From Asticcacaulis excentricus CB 48 (GTDB taxonomy: Bacteria > Pseudomonadota > Alphaproteobacteria > Caulobacterales > Caulobacteraceae), in the NCBI RefSeq assembly GCF_000175215.2, contig NC_014819.1, forward strand, positions 96,347 through 160,346: a stretch of 64,000 bases of DNA. Direction: 5' to 3'. This document shows, in pieces, positions 32,537 through 40,879 of this stretch. Under the pieces are notes generated by a model that worked only from the letters and a program-made list of their open reading frames with translations, did no database searches and was not told the DNA's origin. The position numbers were made by a program, and so were the translations under genes. Within the stretch, counting starts at the first letter, position 1, and the number at the start of each line of letters is the position of its first letter.

Positions 32537-33742
32537 TTAAAAGAATGTTCGGATACCGATGACAACACTGGTCTGGTGCGACTTTTCGCCAGCCAGTTTC
32601 GCAAAATCCGCTGTCTTCCCGAACTTCTGGTCAAATGAAAAACCGACGTAAGGACCAAAGTTCCTCTTGACCTCGTATCGTAAACGCCAACCGAGTTCGA
32701 CGTTGGACACTCCACTACCGATGCCAGTCTCATGCGAATCTTGGGCAGCAACGTTGATCTCGCCCCGAGTTTGCAAAACCCAACGCTGTGTCAGGCGAAG
32801 ATCGTGGTAAATCTCACTGCGCCCTATCAGCTCGCCCTTGTTCGAAAGGAACAGGGCGTTCTCGTTCTCCAACCAAAATGGAAGCTGGGTTTCGGTTCCC
32901 AGCGTCAAGTAGGTCCGAGTGGGTGTTGGAGCGAAATCATGACGCACGCCGACCTGGAGATCGGTATATACGCCAATAGGGCGAGAATAGAGCGCCTGGA
33001 GCTCACCATCGCTGACCCCGTCTTTCGACGACCCCGTCCCTTCAGACTTCACTACAAAGCGATTAAGGTCCCCCCCATACCAAGCTTCGCCTGACCAGCG
33101 ATAACCATTACCGCCCGAATTGCTCTGATATTCTGCAAGGTTGAGCATCATTTTCGATACGGTTGCGCCGCCGTGTTCCATGCGCAATTGCTTTACGGCC
33201 CGGTCCATTTCAGGCTTGCCAAAAAACCGATCCGCAACCCTGTCGGATGGCGCCGCTGGCGGCGGGCCCATGGGGATGCCCTCTTCACCATTCGGGCCCG
33301 GCATGTCCATTCCAGCCATGTCGCTCTGGTCCTGCAGCATGTTTGCCATGCCGCCATCTGCTTGGGCGTTATTGGCGGCCGCAGCGCCCATATCCATTTC
33401 AGCCATGGATTTGTCGCCCATATTCATGCCGGGCATGGCGTCAGGTTTCGCAGCGCCGTCCGCCTTTGCGTCACTCTTTCCCATGTCCATTTGACCAGAC
33501 ATATCCATGCCTGGAATTGAAGATATGTCAGTCGGAGTAGTGGCCGACGCCTTCTTCTTGGTGGCCCGCTTCACCGTCTTTTTAACGGCGGGCTTCTTCG
33601 CAGTTGTCTTTTTCGGTGCGGGTTTGGCAGCCGGCATTTGCATGCCTGGCATAGCCATGCCGGGCATGGCGGAATGGTCCTGAGCCACGGCAGGCATGGC
33701 GAACAAAAGCGGGGCGGCGGCAATGATCAGTGCACACTTCAT
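32537..33742 (-). CDS. copB: CopB copper-resistance outer-membrane protein
   Basis: A 401-residue protein of the CopB/PcoB family. A signal peptide is followed by a Met/Lys/Ala-rich segment with many MPGM and MDM repeats (about 25-150) that can bind copper. The C-terminal ~230 residues form the CopB beta-barrel: DRVADRFFGKPEMDRA, GYRWSGEAWYGGDLNR, LYSRPIGVYTDLQVGVRHD, and a final aromatic GIRTFF. It probably sequesters or moves copper at the outer membrane. Its ATG overlaps the copA stop (ATGA), so the two are translationally coupled. Confidence 0.93.
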   Translation of the reverse strand: MKCALIIAAAPLLFAMPAVAQDHSAMPGMAMPGMQMPAAKPAPKKTTAKKPAVKKTVKRATKKKASATTPTDISSIPGMDMSGQMDMGKSDAKADGAAKPDAMPGMNMGDKSMAEMDMGAAAANNAQADGGMANMLQDQSDMAGMDMPGPNGEEGIPMGPPPAAPSDRVADRFFGKPEMDRAVKQLRMEHGGATVSKMMLNLAEYQSNSGGNGYRWSGEAWYGGDLNRFVVKSEGTGSSKDGVSDGELQALYSRPIGVYTDLQVGVRHDFAPTPTRTYLTLGTETQLPFWLENENALFLSNKGELIGRSEIYHDLRLTQRWVLQTRGEINVAAQDSHETGIGSGVSNVELGWRLRYEVKRNFGPYVGFSFDQKFGKTADFAKLAGEKSHQTSVVIGIRTFF

Positions 33743-35601
33743 TGAGCAGCTCCTTCGAACGGACGAACGGCAAACACCTGGAACATGCCTGCGTGCATGT
33801 GGTAGAGCATATGGCAGTGGAATGCCCAGTCGCCCGGCTCCGCCGTAAAATCCCAGGAAACTCTTCCCCCTGGAAGGACAATAACTGTGTGCTTTCTGGG
33901 CTTGTGTTCGTTGGGCGCACCGATCACCAGATCGAAGAAATGCCCGTGAAGATGGATCGGATGTGCCATCATCGTATCATTAATTAGCGTTACCCTGACC
34001 CTCTCGCCTTTTTCGAAGGTGTACGGCTTGGTGGAGTCGCTGAATTTTACGCCGTCGAAGCCCCAGATAAAGCGCTCCATGTTCCCGGTCAGGTGAATGT
34101 CCATGGCGCGCGTAGGCGTCCGAGGATCAGGGTTCGGTTGAAGTGACACCAAGTCCTTATAGACAAGCACACGATGACCAACACTATCCAGCCCTTGCCC
34201 GGCCTCGCCCGTCCTATCCACAGGCATGGGGGCGATCGTCTGCACACCCGGCCCCATTTTAACGCCGGGAGCGTTCAAAGGATTGCGCATGGACATATCC
34301 ATTTGCATGCCACCGCCCTTCATATCGCCCATCGTATCAGAACCGCGTGGTTTCGGCGGCGCCATTCCAGCCACCGGCGCCTTCATCTCGGCCATACCCG
34401 ACATGTCCATCGAACCGTGGTCCATGCCTTTCATTCCGGACATGTCACCTGGCGAAACACCGCCTTCCATAGACATACCGCCCATGGAGCCCATATCCAT
34501 CCCCATGTCACGCATATTGCCAATCGGCCGTTTGCGAAGTGGCGGTACCTCGGCCGTCATCCCCGCTCGCGGCGCCAGGGTGGCACGCCCGTAGCCCGAA
34601 CGGTCGACGGCTTCGGACATTATCGTAAAGGCCTTGTCTTCAGTCGGATGGACAATGACATCGTAGGTTTCCGCATTTCCGATCTGAAATTCATCGACTT
34701 CGACGGGACGAACCAACTGGCCGTCCGCCGCGACAACCGTCATCTTCAGACCTGGGATACGGACGTTAAACACCATTTGCGCGCCGGCATTAATGAAACG
34801 CAGGCGCACACGCTCGCCAGGATTGAACAGGGCCGTCCAGTTGTCGTCGGGGCCATGGCCGTTGACAAGAAACTTCAGGGCAGCACCGGTAACGTCTGAA
34901 ATATCAGTAGGGTCCATGAGCATTTTGGCCCAGTCAAGCCGCTCAGCAAGGGTCTGATCCTCACCCTTCAACAAGCCAGCGACCGTTTGCCGCTGATAAT
35001 TGAAGGCACCCGCCTCCTGCTTCAACCGCGCAAATATCATATGTGGGTGCATGTAGGTGAAATCGGACAGCATCACGACATATTCCCGATCCGACTGAAC
35101 GGGATCGGCGTCGGCCGGATCGATAATGATGGGGCCATAATGGCCCATCTGCTCCTGGAGACCAGAGTGACTGTGGTACCAGTAGGTGCCGCTCTGAATG
35201 ATAGGGAATTCATAAACGAAGGTTTCACCCGGTTTGATACCGGGAAAACTCACGCCTGGGACGCCGTCCATCTGGGGTGGAACAAGCAGGCCATGCCAGT
35301 GAATTGAGGTTTCTTCCTTCAGACGGTTCGTGACGGACAGCCTGACGTTTTGCCCCTGCTTCAGCCGCAATAGCGGCGCCGGCACCGTGCCATTGACCGT
35401 GACCACATGGCCCATTCGTCCGTCAAATTCCAAATGGCTTTCGGTCACATCAAGCGAAATATTTGGACCGGTCAGGCTGGGCAACTCGGCTAGGCCTCGA
35501 GTGGCGCTTTGCGCCCACCCCGGGAACATGGCCGTCAAAGCAGTTCCGCCGCCCATGGCAGCCACCGCGCGCAAAAGACCGCGCCGATCCAAATCCTTCA
35601 T
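33739..35601 (-). CDS. copA: CopA periplasmic multicopper oxidase
   Basis: A 620-residue multicopper oxidase that oxidises Cu(I) to less toxic Cu(II) in the periplasm. A twin-arginine signal (DRRGLLRAVAAMGGG) indicates export folded with copper. The copper ligand motifs are IHWHG and YHSHSG in the N-terminal half, HPIHLHGHFF (about 547-556) and HCHMLYHMHAGMF (about 595). A Met-rich stretch around residues 350-430 is typical of CopA/PcoA. It follows the acyltransferase by ~150 bp, so it may have its own promoter, and precedes copB. Confidence 0.95.
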   Translation of the reverse strand: MKDLDRRGLLRAVAAMGGGTALTAMFPGWAQSATRGLAELPSLTGPNISLDVTESHLEFDGRMGHVVTVNGTVPAPLLRLKQGQNVRLSVTNRLKEETSIHWHGLLVPPQMDGVPGVSFPGIKPGETFVYEFPIIQSGTYWYHSHSGLQEQMGHYGPIIIDPADADPVQSDREYVVMLSDFTYMHPHMIFARLKQEAGAFNYQRQTVAGLLKGEDQTLAERLDWAKMLMDPTDISDVTGAALKFLVNGHGPDDNWTALFNPGERVRLRFINAGAQMVFNVRIPGLKMTVVAADGQLVRPVEVDEFQIGNAETYDVIVHPTEDKAFTIMSEAVDRSGYGRATLAPRAGMTAEVPPLRKRPIGNMRDMGMDMGSMGGMSMEGGVSPGDMSGMKGMDHGSMDMSGMAEMKAPVAGMAPPKPRGSDTMGDMKGGGMQMDMSMRNPLNAPGVKMGPGVQTIAPMPVDRTGEAGQGLDSVGHRVLVYKDLVSLQPNPDPRTPTRAMDIHLTGNMERFIWGFDGVKFSDSTKPYTFEKGERVRVTLINDTMMAHPIHLHGHFFDLVIGAPNEHKPRKHTVIVLPGGRVSWDFTAEPGDWAFHCHMLYHMHAGMFQVFAVRPFEGAAQ

Positions 35602-35755
35602 TGTGTTATCCCGTCAACTTGAAATACTTGATGCGGTAAACCGCTCTCTACGTATCTACGCGCCGGCGAAGCCTATCCCTCACTTCTAGATCAAAAAAGG
35701 ACGTGAAGCTATGCGGTCGCTGGCGTCATGAATCCGCGACCAGATCTGCACCAAA

Positions 35756-36856
35756 TTAACTGCGTTCGGCTAAGTTGTATATTCGCCGTGAGATCGCCTT
35801 GGCAAAAAGGTGGGATGGGCTTTCGACATATCGGTACATGACGGCTGATATCGCGAGTGATGCACCAAACCCGCAAATAACAAACGTCATAGCCGGGACC
35901 GCAGCCCCGCTAAGGCTTTCGTGAACGATCCAAGAGAGCCCAACTACAATCGGCCAATGAATCAGGTATAGCGAGTATGAGCGATCCCCTAACCATTGAA
36001 AAATATGTGGCGGCTGAATCGCTTTGGTTAGATCCATCGATGCCAGAGTAAACACAAGGCCTACAGCCGGCAGACCAACGAGCGCGACGCGCGCCCATTC
36101 GGCGGCGCTTCCGCGTAAACCAGGTGACACAGAGTTAAAATAGGCCGCGCCCATCAGCATCAGAAAGAGGGCGAACATAGCGGCGAATAAGCTGGTAAAA
36201 CGTTGTCCTTTTTGTAACGCAACAGCAATCCAGCAGCCCATTAGGAACTCCAGCGGCAACGGCGCTAGCGCGAGGTGGATTATCGATGCTCGATTAGACG
36301 GCGGAAAAAACAAACCTGAGACGAGCACTATCATGGTCCAAACCCCGAGGCCGAAAAGTCGTGTCTTTCCCGGAAACATCAACAACGCCGCAAAGATCAG
36401 GTAGAAAATCACCTCATAGGACAGAGTCCACGCAGGTCCAAGCAAAGGACTGCCGTCATAAGGCATTAGGCTGATCTGACACAATGCCGGGCAGACCGTC
36501 TCTTTGGGCATCGCCTGCGGAAGCGCGACAGCGATCATAACGGTCAAGGCAAGTGCAGCCCAATAAGGCGGGTATATTCGCCCAGCCCGTCCAGTTAAGA
36601 AAGCGACGCTGCTACGCTCAGCGTTGCTTTTCCCAAATGACGACCAGGCCATCAGAAATCCCGACAGCACGAAGAAAATGTCCACGCCGGACCAAAGTAA
36701 ACCTGACCCAGGAAGCAGCCATCCCGCCGAGAACCTTAGTCCCGCGTACTGACCAAGGTGATGAACCAGCACGGCAAGCGCCGCCACACCTCGCATAGCC
36801 TGAATGGAAGGCAACACCGAAGTGCCAGGTCGCATAGACAATTCGGTATCGTTCAT
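35756..36856 (-). CDS. Acyltransferase-3 family membrane protein
   Basis: A 366-residue integral membrane O-acyltransferase with about ten hydrophobic segments. The N-terminal core is standard: IQAMRGVAALAVLVHHLGQY with the catalytic-type His, then GVDIFFVLSGFLMAW and a RIYPPYW loop. Such proteins transfer acyl groups to surface sugars. It lies between a DUF2231 gene and copA, 6 bp after DUF2231, so it may be co-transcribed with copper genes and alter the envelope under metal stress. A second member lies near the copper ATPase at 51.4 kb. Confidence 0.85.
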   Translation of the reverse strand: MNDTELSMRPGTSVLPSIQAMRGVAALAVLVHHLGQYAGLRFSAGWLLPGSGLLWSGVDIFFVLSGFLMAWSSFGKSNAERSSVAFLTGRAGRIYPPYWAALALTVMIAVALPQAMPKETVCPALCQISLMPYDGSPLLGPAWTLSYEVIFYLIFAALLMFPGKTRLFGLGVWTMIVLVSGLFFPPSNRASIIHLALAPLPLEFLMGCWIAVALQKGQRFTSLFAAMFALFLMLMGAAYFNSVSPGLRGSAAEWARVALVGLPAVGLVFTLASMDLTKAIQPPHIFQWLGDRSYSLYLIHWPIVVGLSWIVHESLSGAAVPAMTFVICGFGASLAISAVMYRYVESPSHLFAKAISRRIYNLAERS

Positions 36857-36862
36857 GCCACG

Positions 36863-37549
36863 TCAGAAGTTCATGTGCCCAGCGCCGTGGGTAATTTCGC
36901 CGCCCATGAACGCTTGGGTCAGGATGACGACCACTGCCAAAGCCAACAGAATTTCATAACCCCGCGAGCTTGGCCTAGTCGCCGCGACTTCGGCAGGACG
37001 TTTGAAATACCAGAGCGCTAACAACAAGAAGGGAATCGCGGTGCCCGTCCAGCGGTGCAGCGTCAGTACCAGTTCGTCTTGCGCGGTCGGCCATCCCGCA
37101 TCCATCCAGCCGGCCGGAGCAGCGACAAATGCGCCAAGCGCCGCCAGCGCCAGCAAAATCTTGTTCGCGGCTGTATACAACGGCTGTTTGCGGACGGCAC
37201 CCGCCAGCTCAAGGAACGCAACAACAAGCGTCAGAGCGATAGGAAAATGAATTAGCGCTGGATGCCATGCGCCAAGCCAAGCTACCAACCGCCCGACATA
37301 CGTCGTCGGTTTGGGCTTGTTCATATCCATGCCCATCGACATGCCGCTGTCGGTCGCGGTGGGCCAACTCATTTCCATCCCTGGCATATCGCTCATTGCT
37401 GCCTCTGATCCGTCAGACGCCGCCGAACTCGCGGCCGCTGAGGACGATTCCTGAGCGTGATTTTTATGCGCCGAAGCAGGGAGCGCGGCCATCGACATGA
37501 CGAAGAGCGTGCCGAACATAGCCAGCCATTTGAAAATATTAGTCTTCAC
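36863..37549 (-). CDS. DUF2231 membrane protein with Met-rich segment
   Basis: A 228-residue protein with a signal peptide, a His/Ser/Met-rich stretch (about 28-75, with DMPGMEMS and MSMGMDMN) and four hydrophobic segments that match DUF2231: HPALIHFPIALTLV, LALAALGAFVAAPAGWMD, and a HRWTGTAIPFLLLALW helix. The Met motifs suggest Cu(I) contact on the periplasmic side. DUF2231 proteins occur in copper and heme contexts without a firm role. It ends 6 bp before the acyltransferase gene. Confidence 0.75.
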   Translation of the reverse strand: MKTNIFKWLAMFGTLFVMSMAALPASAHKNHAQESSSAAASSAASDGSEAAMSDMPGMEMSWPTATDSGMSMGMDMNKPKPTTYVGRLVAWLGAWHPALIHFPIALTLVVAFLELAGAVRKQPLYTAANKILLALAALGAFVAAPAGWMDAGWPTAQDELVLTLHRWTGTAIPFLLLALWYFKRPAEVAATRPSSRGYEILLALAVVVILTQAFMGGEITHGAGHMNF

Positions 37550-37607
37550 AGAAGTCGCTCCATCTGTATCGACTGCGCCACAGCGCGCATCGAGAAATTG
37601 GGAAAGG

Positions 37608-37640
37608 TAAAAGAGCCCGGGGTGAGGACCGGGCTCTCTT
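37608..37640 (-). terminator. Rho-independent terminator after cusF-like gene
   Basis: On the minus strand, AGAGCCCGG and CCGGGCTCT form a 9-bp stem (37612-37620 with 37629-37637) directly followed by TTTT. It lies just after the stop of the CusF-like gene, so that gene is probably transcribed mostly on its own. Confidence 0.75.
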
Positions 37641-37644
37641 CACG

Positions 37645-37968
37645 CTACTTGCCGTGAATCTCGGAGATCACCGGCTTTCCGTCCTGGTTTTTCAGAACGA
37701 AATGGACGCTTTGACCAACTGTGAGGCCGCTCGTCAGCTCAGGCTTTTCCGTCTTGAACGTCATTGTCATGGCCGGCCACTTCAACGCAGCAATAGGACC
37801 GTGAGAAATCGTGATTGAAGCGCCTTTAGCGTCGATCGCCTTGATAACACCCTCGCCCTCCGCTGTCTGTGAGACTGCGTGTTCCTTACCCGCGTGGGCG
37901 AAGGCGGCAGGTGTGGCCGCAAGGATTGAAAAACCGGAAGCCGCGATAGCGATAAGCAATTTTTTCAT
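37645..37968 (-). CDS. cusF: CusF-like periplasmic copper-binding protein
   Basis: A 108-residue exported protein with a signal peptide (MKKLLIAIAASGFSIL). The mature OB-fold domain carries the CusF metal site with exact spacing: His56, Trp64, Met67, Met69 (SHGPIAALKWPAMTMTF). CusF binds Cu(I)/Ag(I) and delivers it to CusB/CusA. The ATG at 37968 with a GGAG site is preferred over a longer frame. It is the first of four such domains in the window. It is divergent from the sigma-factor cassette at 38142. Confidence 0.9.
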   Translation of the reverse strand: MKKLLIAIAASGFSILAATPAAFAHAGKEHAVSQTAEGEGVIKAIDAKGASITISHGPIAALKWPAMTMTFKTEKPELTSGLTVGQSVHFVLKNQDGKPVISEIHGK

Positions 37969-38141
37969 GTCATGAACTCCTACGAATGGGCGAACGACCC
38001 ACGTAATAAGGAGTACGCGCGCCAAAACACTTCCCCTCACCGCCCTTCAAAAAAATAAGGACGGCGTAAAAAGTTTCTGCGATCTTTGCGGGATTTTGAA
38101 TAGCAGTGCGTATTGTCAATGGGCGTGGTGGAGAACTGGTA

Positions 38142-38432
38142 ATGAGTAGCAGGTTGGAAAAGCTAATAACGATCTTGAATAGTGGCGCCTCCGCTGACCG
38201 GCTGACCGGTTTGGAAACCGACGTCATGCAGGGCATTAATGAGCGCAGACAGGAATTCAGAGTAATTTCAGCAGTTGCGCCGTTTGGTTTTGCATCGATC
38301 GGCTTGGCGATGGCCATCGGCGTATTCGTAGGGAGCCTTGCCGCTCTGGGCTCGATGGAAAAATCAACGGGCACACCCCTAAACTCTGGTGCCCGGCTGG
38401 CGCCCTCCAGCCTCCTGGAGAGTGACCGTTGA
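38142..38432 (+). CDS. CnrY-like membrane anti-sigma factor
   Basis: A 96-residue protein with a soluble N-terminal ~55 residues and one membrane helix (about 52-72, APFGFASIGLAMAIGVFVGSL), then a short periplasmic tail. This is the build of CnrY/NccY anti-sigma factors, and its order with the following genes (membrane protein, sensor, ECF sigma) is that of cnrYXH. It should hold the sigma factor at the membrane until metal signals through the sensor. Sequence similarity alone is weak; the call rests on size, topology and order. The ATG at 38142 has GGAGAA upstream; its stop overlaps the next start. Confidence 0.65.
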   Translation: MSSRLEKLITILNSGASADRLTGLETDVMQGINERRQEFRVISAVAPFGFASIGLAMAIGVFVGSLAALGSMEKSTGTPLNSGARLAPSSLLESDR

Positions 38433-38869
38433 ACGTTACCAAAGCCATATTATTTACTCTTGCGCTCTCAATCCTTGGTGCGGTTTTGGGGGCCTGGGGC
38501 GGGGCGCAATATGTTTTGCGCACGATAAACCATAACCCGCCGCTTCATGAGATCGTTCACAAGAAACTCAACCTGACACCGGCGCAACAAAAGACGATCG
38601 AGGCCTTGGAAGCAGACCATGCGTTGAAAGAGCACGCGCTCGAAGCAGAGATGCGAGCTGCCAACCTGCAACTCGCCCAAGCCTACAAGGCCGATCCGAC
38701 TTACACGACCAACGTTCAGGCGGCCGTCGATCGCTGCCACATGGTCATGGGAGAAATGCAGAAGGAAACCATGCGTCACGTAATCGCCATGCGTGCCGTT
38801 CTGACGCCGCAACAGGCCAAGGAGTTTGACGATACGGTCATCCAGGCGCTCAGTGATCAAGCACAGTGA
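38429..38869 (+). CDS. CnrX-like periplasmic metal sensor
   Basis: A 146-residue membrane-anchored periplasmic sensor with a helix at 5-28 and a helical hairpin. The five metal ligands of CnrX (His42, His46, Glu63, His119, Met123) have counterparts at His40, His44, Glu61, His117 and Met121 with identical spacing, so Ni/Co-type sensing through the same site is likely. It is read from TTG at 38429, overlapping the upstream stop. The downstream stop overlaps the sigma GTG. Its neighbours are copper genes, so its regulon is unclear. Confidence 0.82.
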   Translation: MNVTKAILFTLALSILGAVLGAWGGAQYVLRTINHNPPLHEIVHKKLNLTPAQQKTIEALEADHALKEHALEAEMRAANLQLAQAYKADPTYTTNVQAAVDRCHMVMGEMQKETMRHVIAMRAVLTPQQAKEFDDTVIQALSDQAQ

Positions 38870-39441
38870 GTTCCGGGGAAGCCACGTCCGATACCGACCT
38901 GGCAAAGCTCGCAGCGACGGGCGATGACCGAGCATTTTCTGAATTGGTGCGCAGACATAAGGACCCCCTGTTTCGTCTGTTGAGGAGGTATGCGGGAAAC
39001 CCGGACGACGCCTATGAAGCGGTGCAGGAAGCCTTCATTTCCGCGTGGAGTGCATTGGATCGTTACGACGCTTCAAGACCGTTCGGAGCATGGCTTCGAA
39101 CGATCGCAATCAACAAGGCCCGCGACCGCAGCCGGCGAGCTGCGGTCAGACGGCTGATATTTTCGTCCAAGTCCGTCGATGATGCGCAAGCCATGGCCGT
39201 TCATGACGTGAGCATAGCACCGGAACAGATTTTGACGGACGGCGAAGACGCTCGTCGCCTTGAACTTGCAATCAGCCGGTTGCCCGCGAACCTTAAGGAG
39301 CCCCTCCTGCTCACGGCATTCGACGGGAATTCTCAACAGGCGGCAGCAGATATTTTGCGCGTATCGGTGAAGACGATTGAAACGCGCGTCGCACGCGCTC
39401 GGAAAAAACTGTCGGAACAACTTGGGGGTAGGCTTCTTTAG
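38866..39441 (+). CDS. ECF sigma factor (CnrH-like)
   Basis: A 191-residue extracytoplasmic-function sigma factor. Region 2 covers about residues 20-90 (FSELVRRHKDPLFRLLRRYAGNPDDAYEAVQEAFI) and region 4 about 130-190 (LPANLKEPLLLTAFD, QQAAADILRVSVKTIETRV). The gene starts at GTG 38866 within a 4-bp overlap with the sensor gene. Released from the membrane protein on metal sensing, it would direct polymerase to metal-resistance promoters. The direct target cannot be read; the divergent cop genes or the cus operon downstream are candidates. Confidence 0.88.
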   Translation: MSSGEATSDTDLAKLAATGDDRAFSELVRRHKDPLFRLLRRYAGNPDDAYEAVQEAFISAWSALDRYDASRPFGAWLRTIAINKARDRSRRAAVRRLIFSSKSVDDAQAMAVHDVSIAPEQILTDGEDARRLELAISRLPANLKEPLLLTAFDGNSQQAAADILRVSVKTIETRVARARKKLSEQLGGRLL

Positions 39442-39451
39442 GGAGACGATC

Positions 39452-39868
39452 ATGGTCAAGAGCACGGGCGATGCAGTCAGCGCGGTCGCGGTGTCAGCCT
39501 TAAGGGCGCAACAGGCCCGCATGCGGATCATCGCCGAAAATATCGCCAATTCCAGTTCAACCGCAAAGGCGCCTGGCGGCGAGCCTTACCGGCGGCAAGT
39601 ACCAGTCTTCAAAGTCGACGATATTGAAGGCGCCAAGGGCGTGGCCTTGGCCCGGGTCGAACCCGATACGTCGCCCTTTCCGCAGGAATACGATCCAAGT
39701 CATCCCGCGGCCAACAAGGATGGATAAGTCTTACTACCGAATGTCTCGGGAATGATTGAAACAATGGATATGCAATCGGCGATCCGGGCCTATGAGGCAA
39801 ATTTGAATATTCTTGAAAACCAGGACGCCATCGATAAATCCTCCCTGTCGATTCTCGACAAGGGGTAA
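39452..39868 (+). pseudogene. flgC: flgC (flagellar proximal rod) with one in-frame stop
   Basis: The frame encodes a FlgC-like rod protein of about 138 codons, near the family's usual length. The start has ALRAQQARMRIIAENIANSS, then GGEPYRRQVPVFKV and a YDPSHPAANKDG segment. At codon 92 (39725-39727) a TAA stands where FlgC normally has an aromatic residue (GY[VI]). After it the same frame continues with VLLPNV-like sequence, METMDMQSAIRAYEANLN and a normal end at 39868. A single-base change from TAC or TAT would explain it. No other flagellar gene is near. It starts 10 bp after the sigma gene, with a GGGAG site. Confidence 0.75.
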
Positions 39869-39945
39869 ACGATCTCGGTGCGTATACCTCTATGGAGGAT
39901 ACCCATAACGTTTCATTTGGTTGACTATCGCGCTTGGAGATTGTC

Positions 39946-40017
39946 ATGCGCAAAGCAACGATTATGTCGTTCGGGTTTTGTGCTATGTGCTTATCGGGCG
40001 CGACCTGTTGCCTGTGA
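39946..40017 (+). CDS. Possible 23-residue hydrophobic peptide
   Basis: A short frame starting at ATG 39946 with GGAG upstream encodes a hydrophobic, Cys-containing peptide (MRKATIMSF start, CC near the end). It could be a small membrane or leader peptide, or chance. Nothing else was found in the ~215 bp between the flgC remnant and the next gene. Confidence 0.2.
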   Translation: MRKATIMSFGFCAMCLSGATCCL

Positions 40018-40085
40018 CGGGATAACGCAGTGGAAATCAGTTGCATTTCATTGACATTTAAGAATTGGACTATACGCTGAATTTT

Positions 40086-40439
40086 ATGGTCAAGGTCGTC
40101 CTTTACATTTTTGCCGTGATCGGGCTTCTCCTCTCGCCGCTTGCCGCTCAGGCCGCCGCGCGCGATTGCGGGACCATGTCCGGGCAAACTATGCAGATGA
40201 CGGGCCACACTGACAGCAACATGGATTGCTGCGACCACGCCAAGAGCGAAAAGTCGTCGGACAAGGCTTGTTTTAACAACTGCATGGTCATGTGCGGCGT
40301 CAATGTTGGCAGCGCCTCAGACGGCTCGGTCATTCTGCCGGTGCTTGCCATCGAGCAAGTGACTTTCAATGATAAGGCACCTGCGCTCTTTGCCCAAGAG
40401 CCAAGTCTCGTCGTTCCTCCTCCCAAATCAAACGCGTAA
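40086..40439 (+). CDS. Exported Cys/Met/His protein near cus genes
   Basis: A 117-residue protein beginning with a signal peptide from the ATG at 40086 (MVKVVLYIFAVIGLLLSPL). The mature part has MSGQTMQMTGH, NMDCCDH and CFNNCMVMC motifs, candidate Cu(I)/Ag(I) ligands, and a Pro-rich end. I do not know a named family. It precedes the cusCBA-type operon in the same direction and is probably a periplasmic metal-binding accessory. An upstream TTG start is less likely. Confidence 0.6.
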   Translation: MVKVVLYIFAVIGLLLSPLAAQAAARDCGTMSGQTMQMTGHTDSNMDCCDHAKSEKSSDKACFNNCMVMCGVNVGSASDGSVILPVLAIEQVTFNDKAPALFAQEPSLVVPPPKSNA

Positions 40440-40581
40440 TAGGCGGACTCCGCCTTCGTTTACGCCCTTCAAGGCCCGGCTGTCCCATGCCTTCGCGCAC
40501 ACAGCCCGGCGTTGAGTATCGCTTGACCGTGATGCCACGTGCCGCGGGCAAGCCTCAGATCTGATTTGAGGAGCTATCTCC

Positions 40582-40803
40582 ATGACTATGCGTCAAACCC
40601 TCGCCGCCACGGCGTGCGCCATCACCCTTGGCCTGCTGGCCGTCTCCGCCGCCTCGGCGCAAGCTGCCGATGGTAAGCCGTGCCACAAGTGCGACTACCG
40701 CACGGCGCCACCGTCGCCCAATCCCCACGATGTCATGCCGCGGATCGTCAAGGTTCCGTGCGCCCCGGCTGACATGGGCGATTGCCTGAAAACCGGAAAG
40801 TAA
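40582..40803 (+). CDS. Small exported protein with SPNPHD motif
   Basis: A 73-residue exported protein. The signal peptide ends near ASAQAAD. The mature part has KPCHKCDY, the motif SPNPHDVMPRIVKVPCAP, and a CLKTGK end. The SPxPxDxxxxIV pattern recurs in two other small envelope proteins of the window (47283 and 55887), each beside an RND or CDF metal pump, suggesting a shared unnamed family. A good GAGGAG ribosome site precedes the ATG. It is followed by a strong hairpin and then cusC. Confidence 0.65.
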   Translation: MTMRQTLAATACAITLGLLAVSAASAQAADGKPCHKCDYRTAPPSPNPHDVMPRIVKVPCAPADMGDCLKTGK

Positions 40804-40811
40804 AGGCGTCG

Positions 40812-40843
40812 CCCACCCCTGCCGCGATGGCGGCAGGGGTGGG
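40812..40843 (+). terminator. Strong hairpin before cusC (terminator or attenuator)
   Basis: A perfect 14-bp G+C-rich stem (40812-40825 with 40830-40843) with a 4-base loop GATG, followed by a T-rich stretch (TCTCTGTCTTCGTATTTT). It lies 9 bp after the small SPNPHD gene and 37 bp before cusC, so it may end that transcript or limit read-through into the efflux operon. Confidence 0.75.
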
Positions 40844-40879
40844 TCTCTGTCTTCGTATTTTCATTTTCAGGAATATTCC

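Noticed and set aside
34174..34899. 241-residue plus-strand open frame
   Set aside because: Shadow of copA; composition reflects the Met-rich and His-rich codons read in reverse.
37970..38374. 134-residue minus-strand frame
   Set aside because: Overlaps the CnrY-like gene and the divergent promoter region; no start signal and Ser/Pro/Ile-rich shadow composition.
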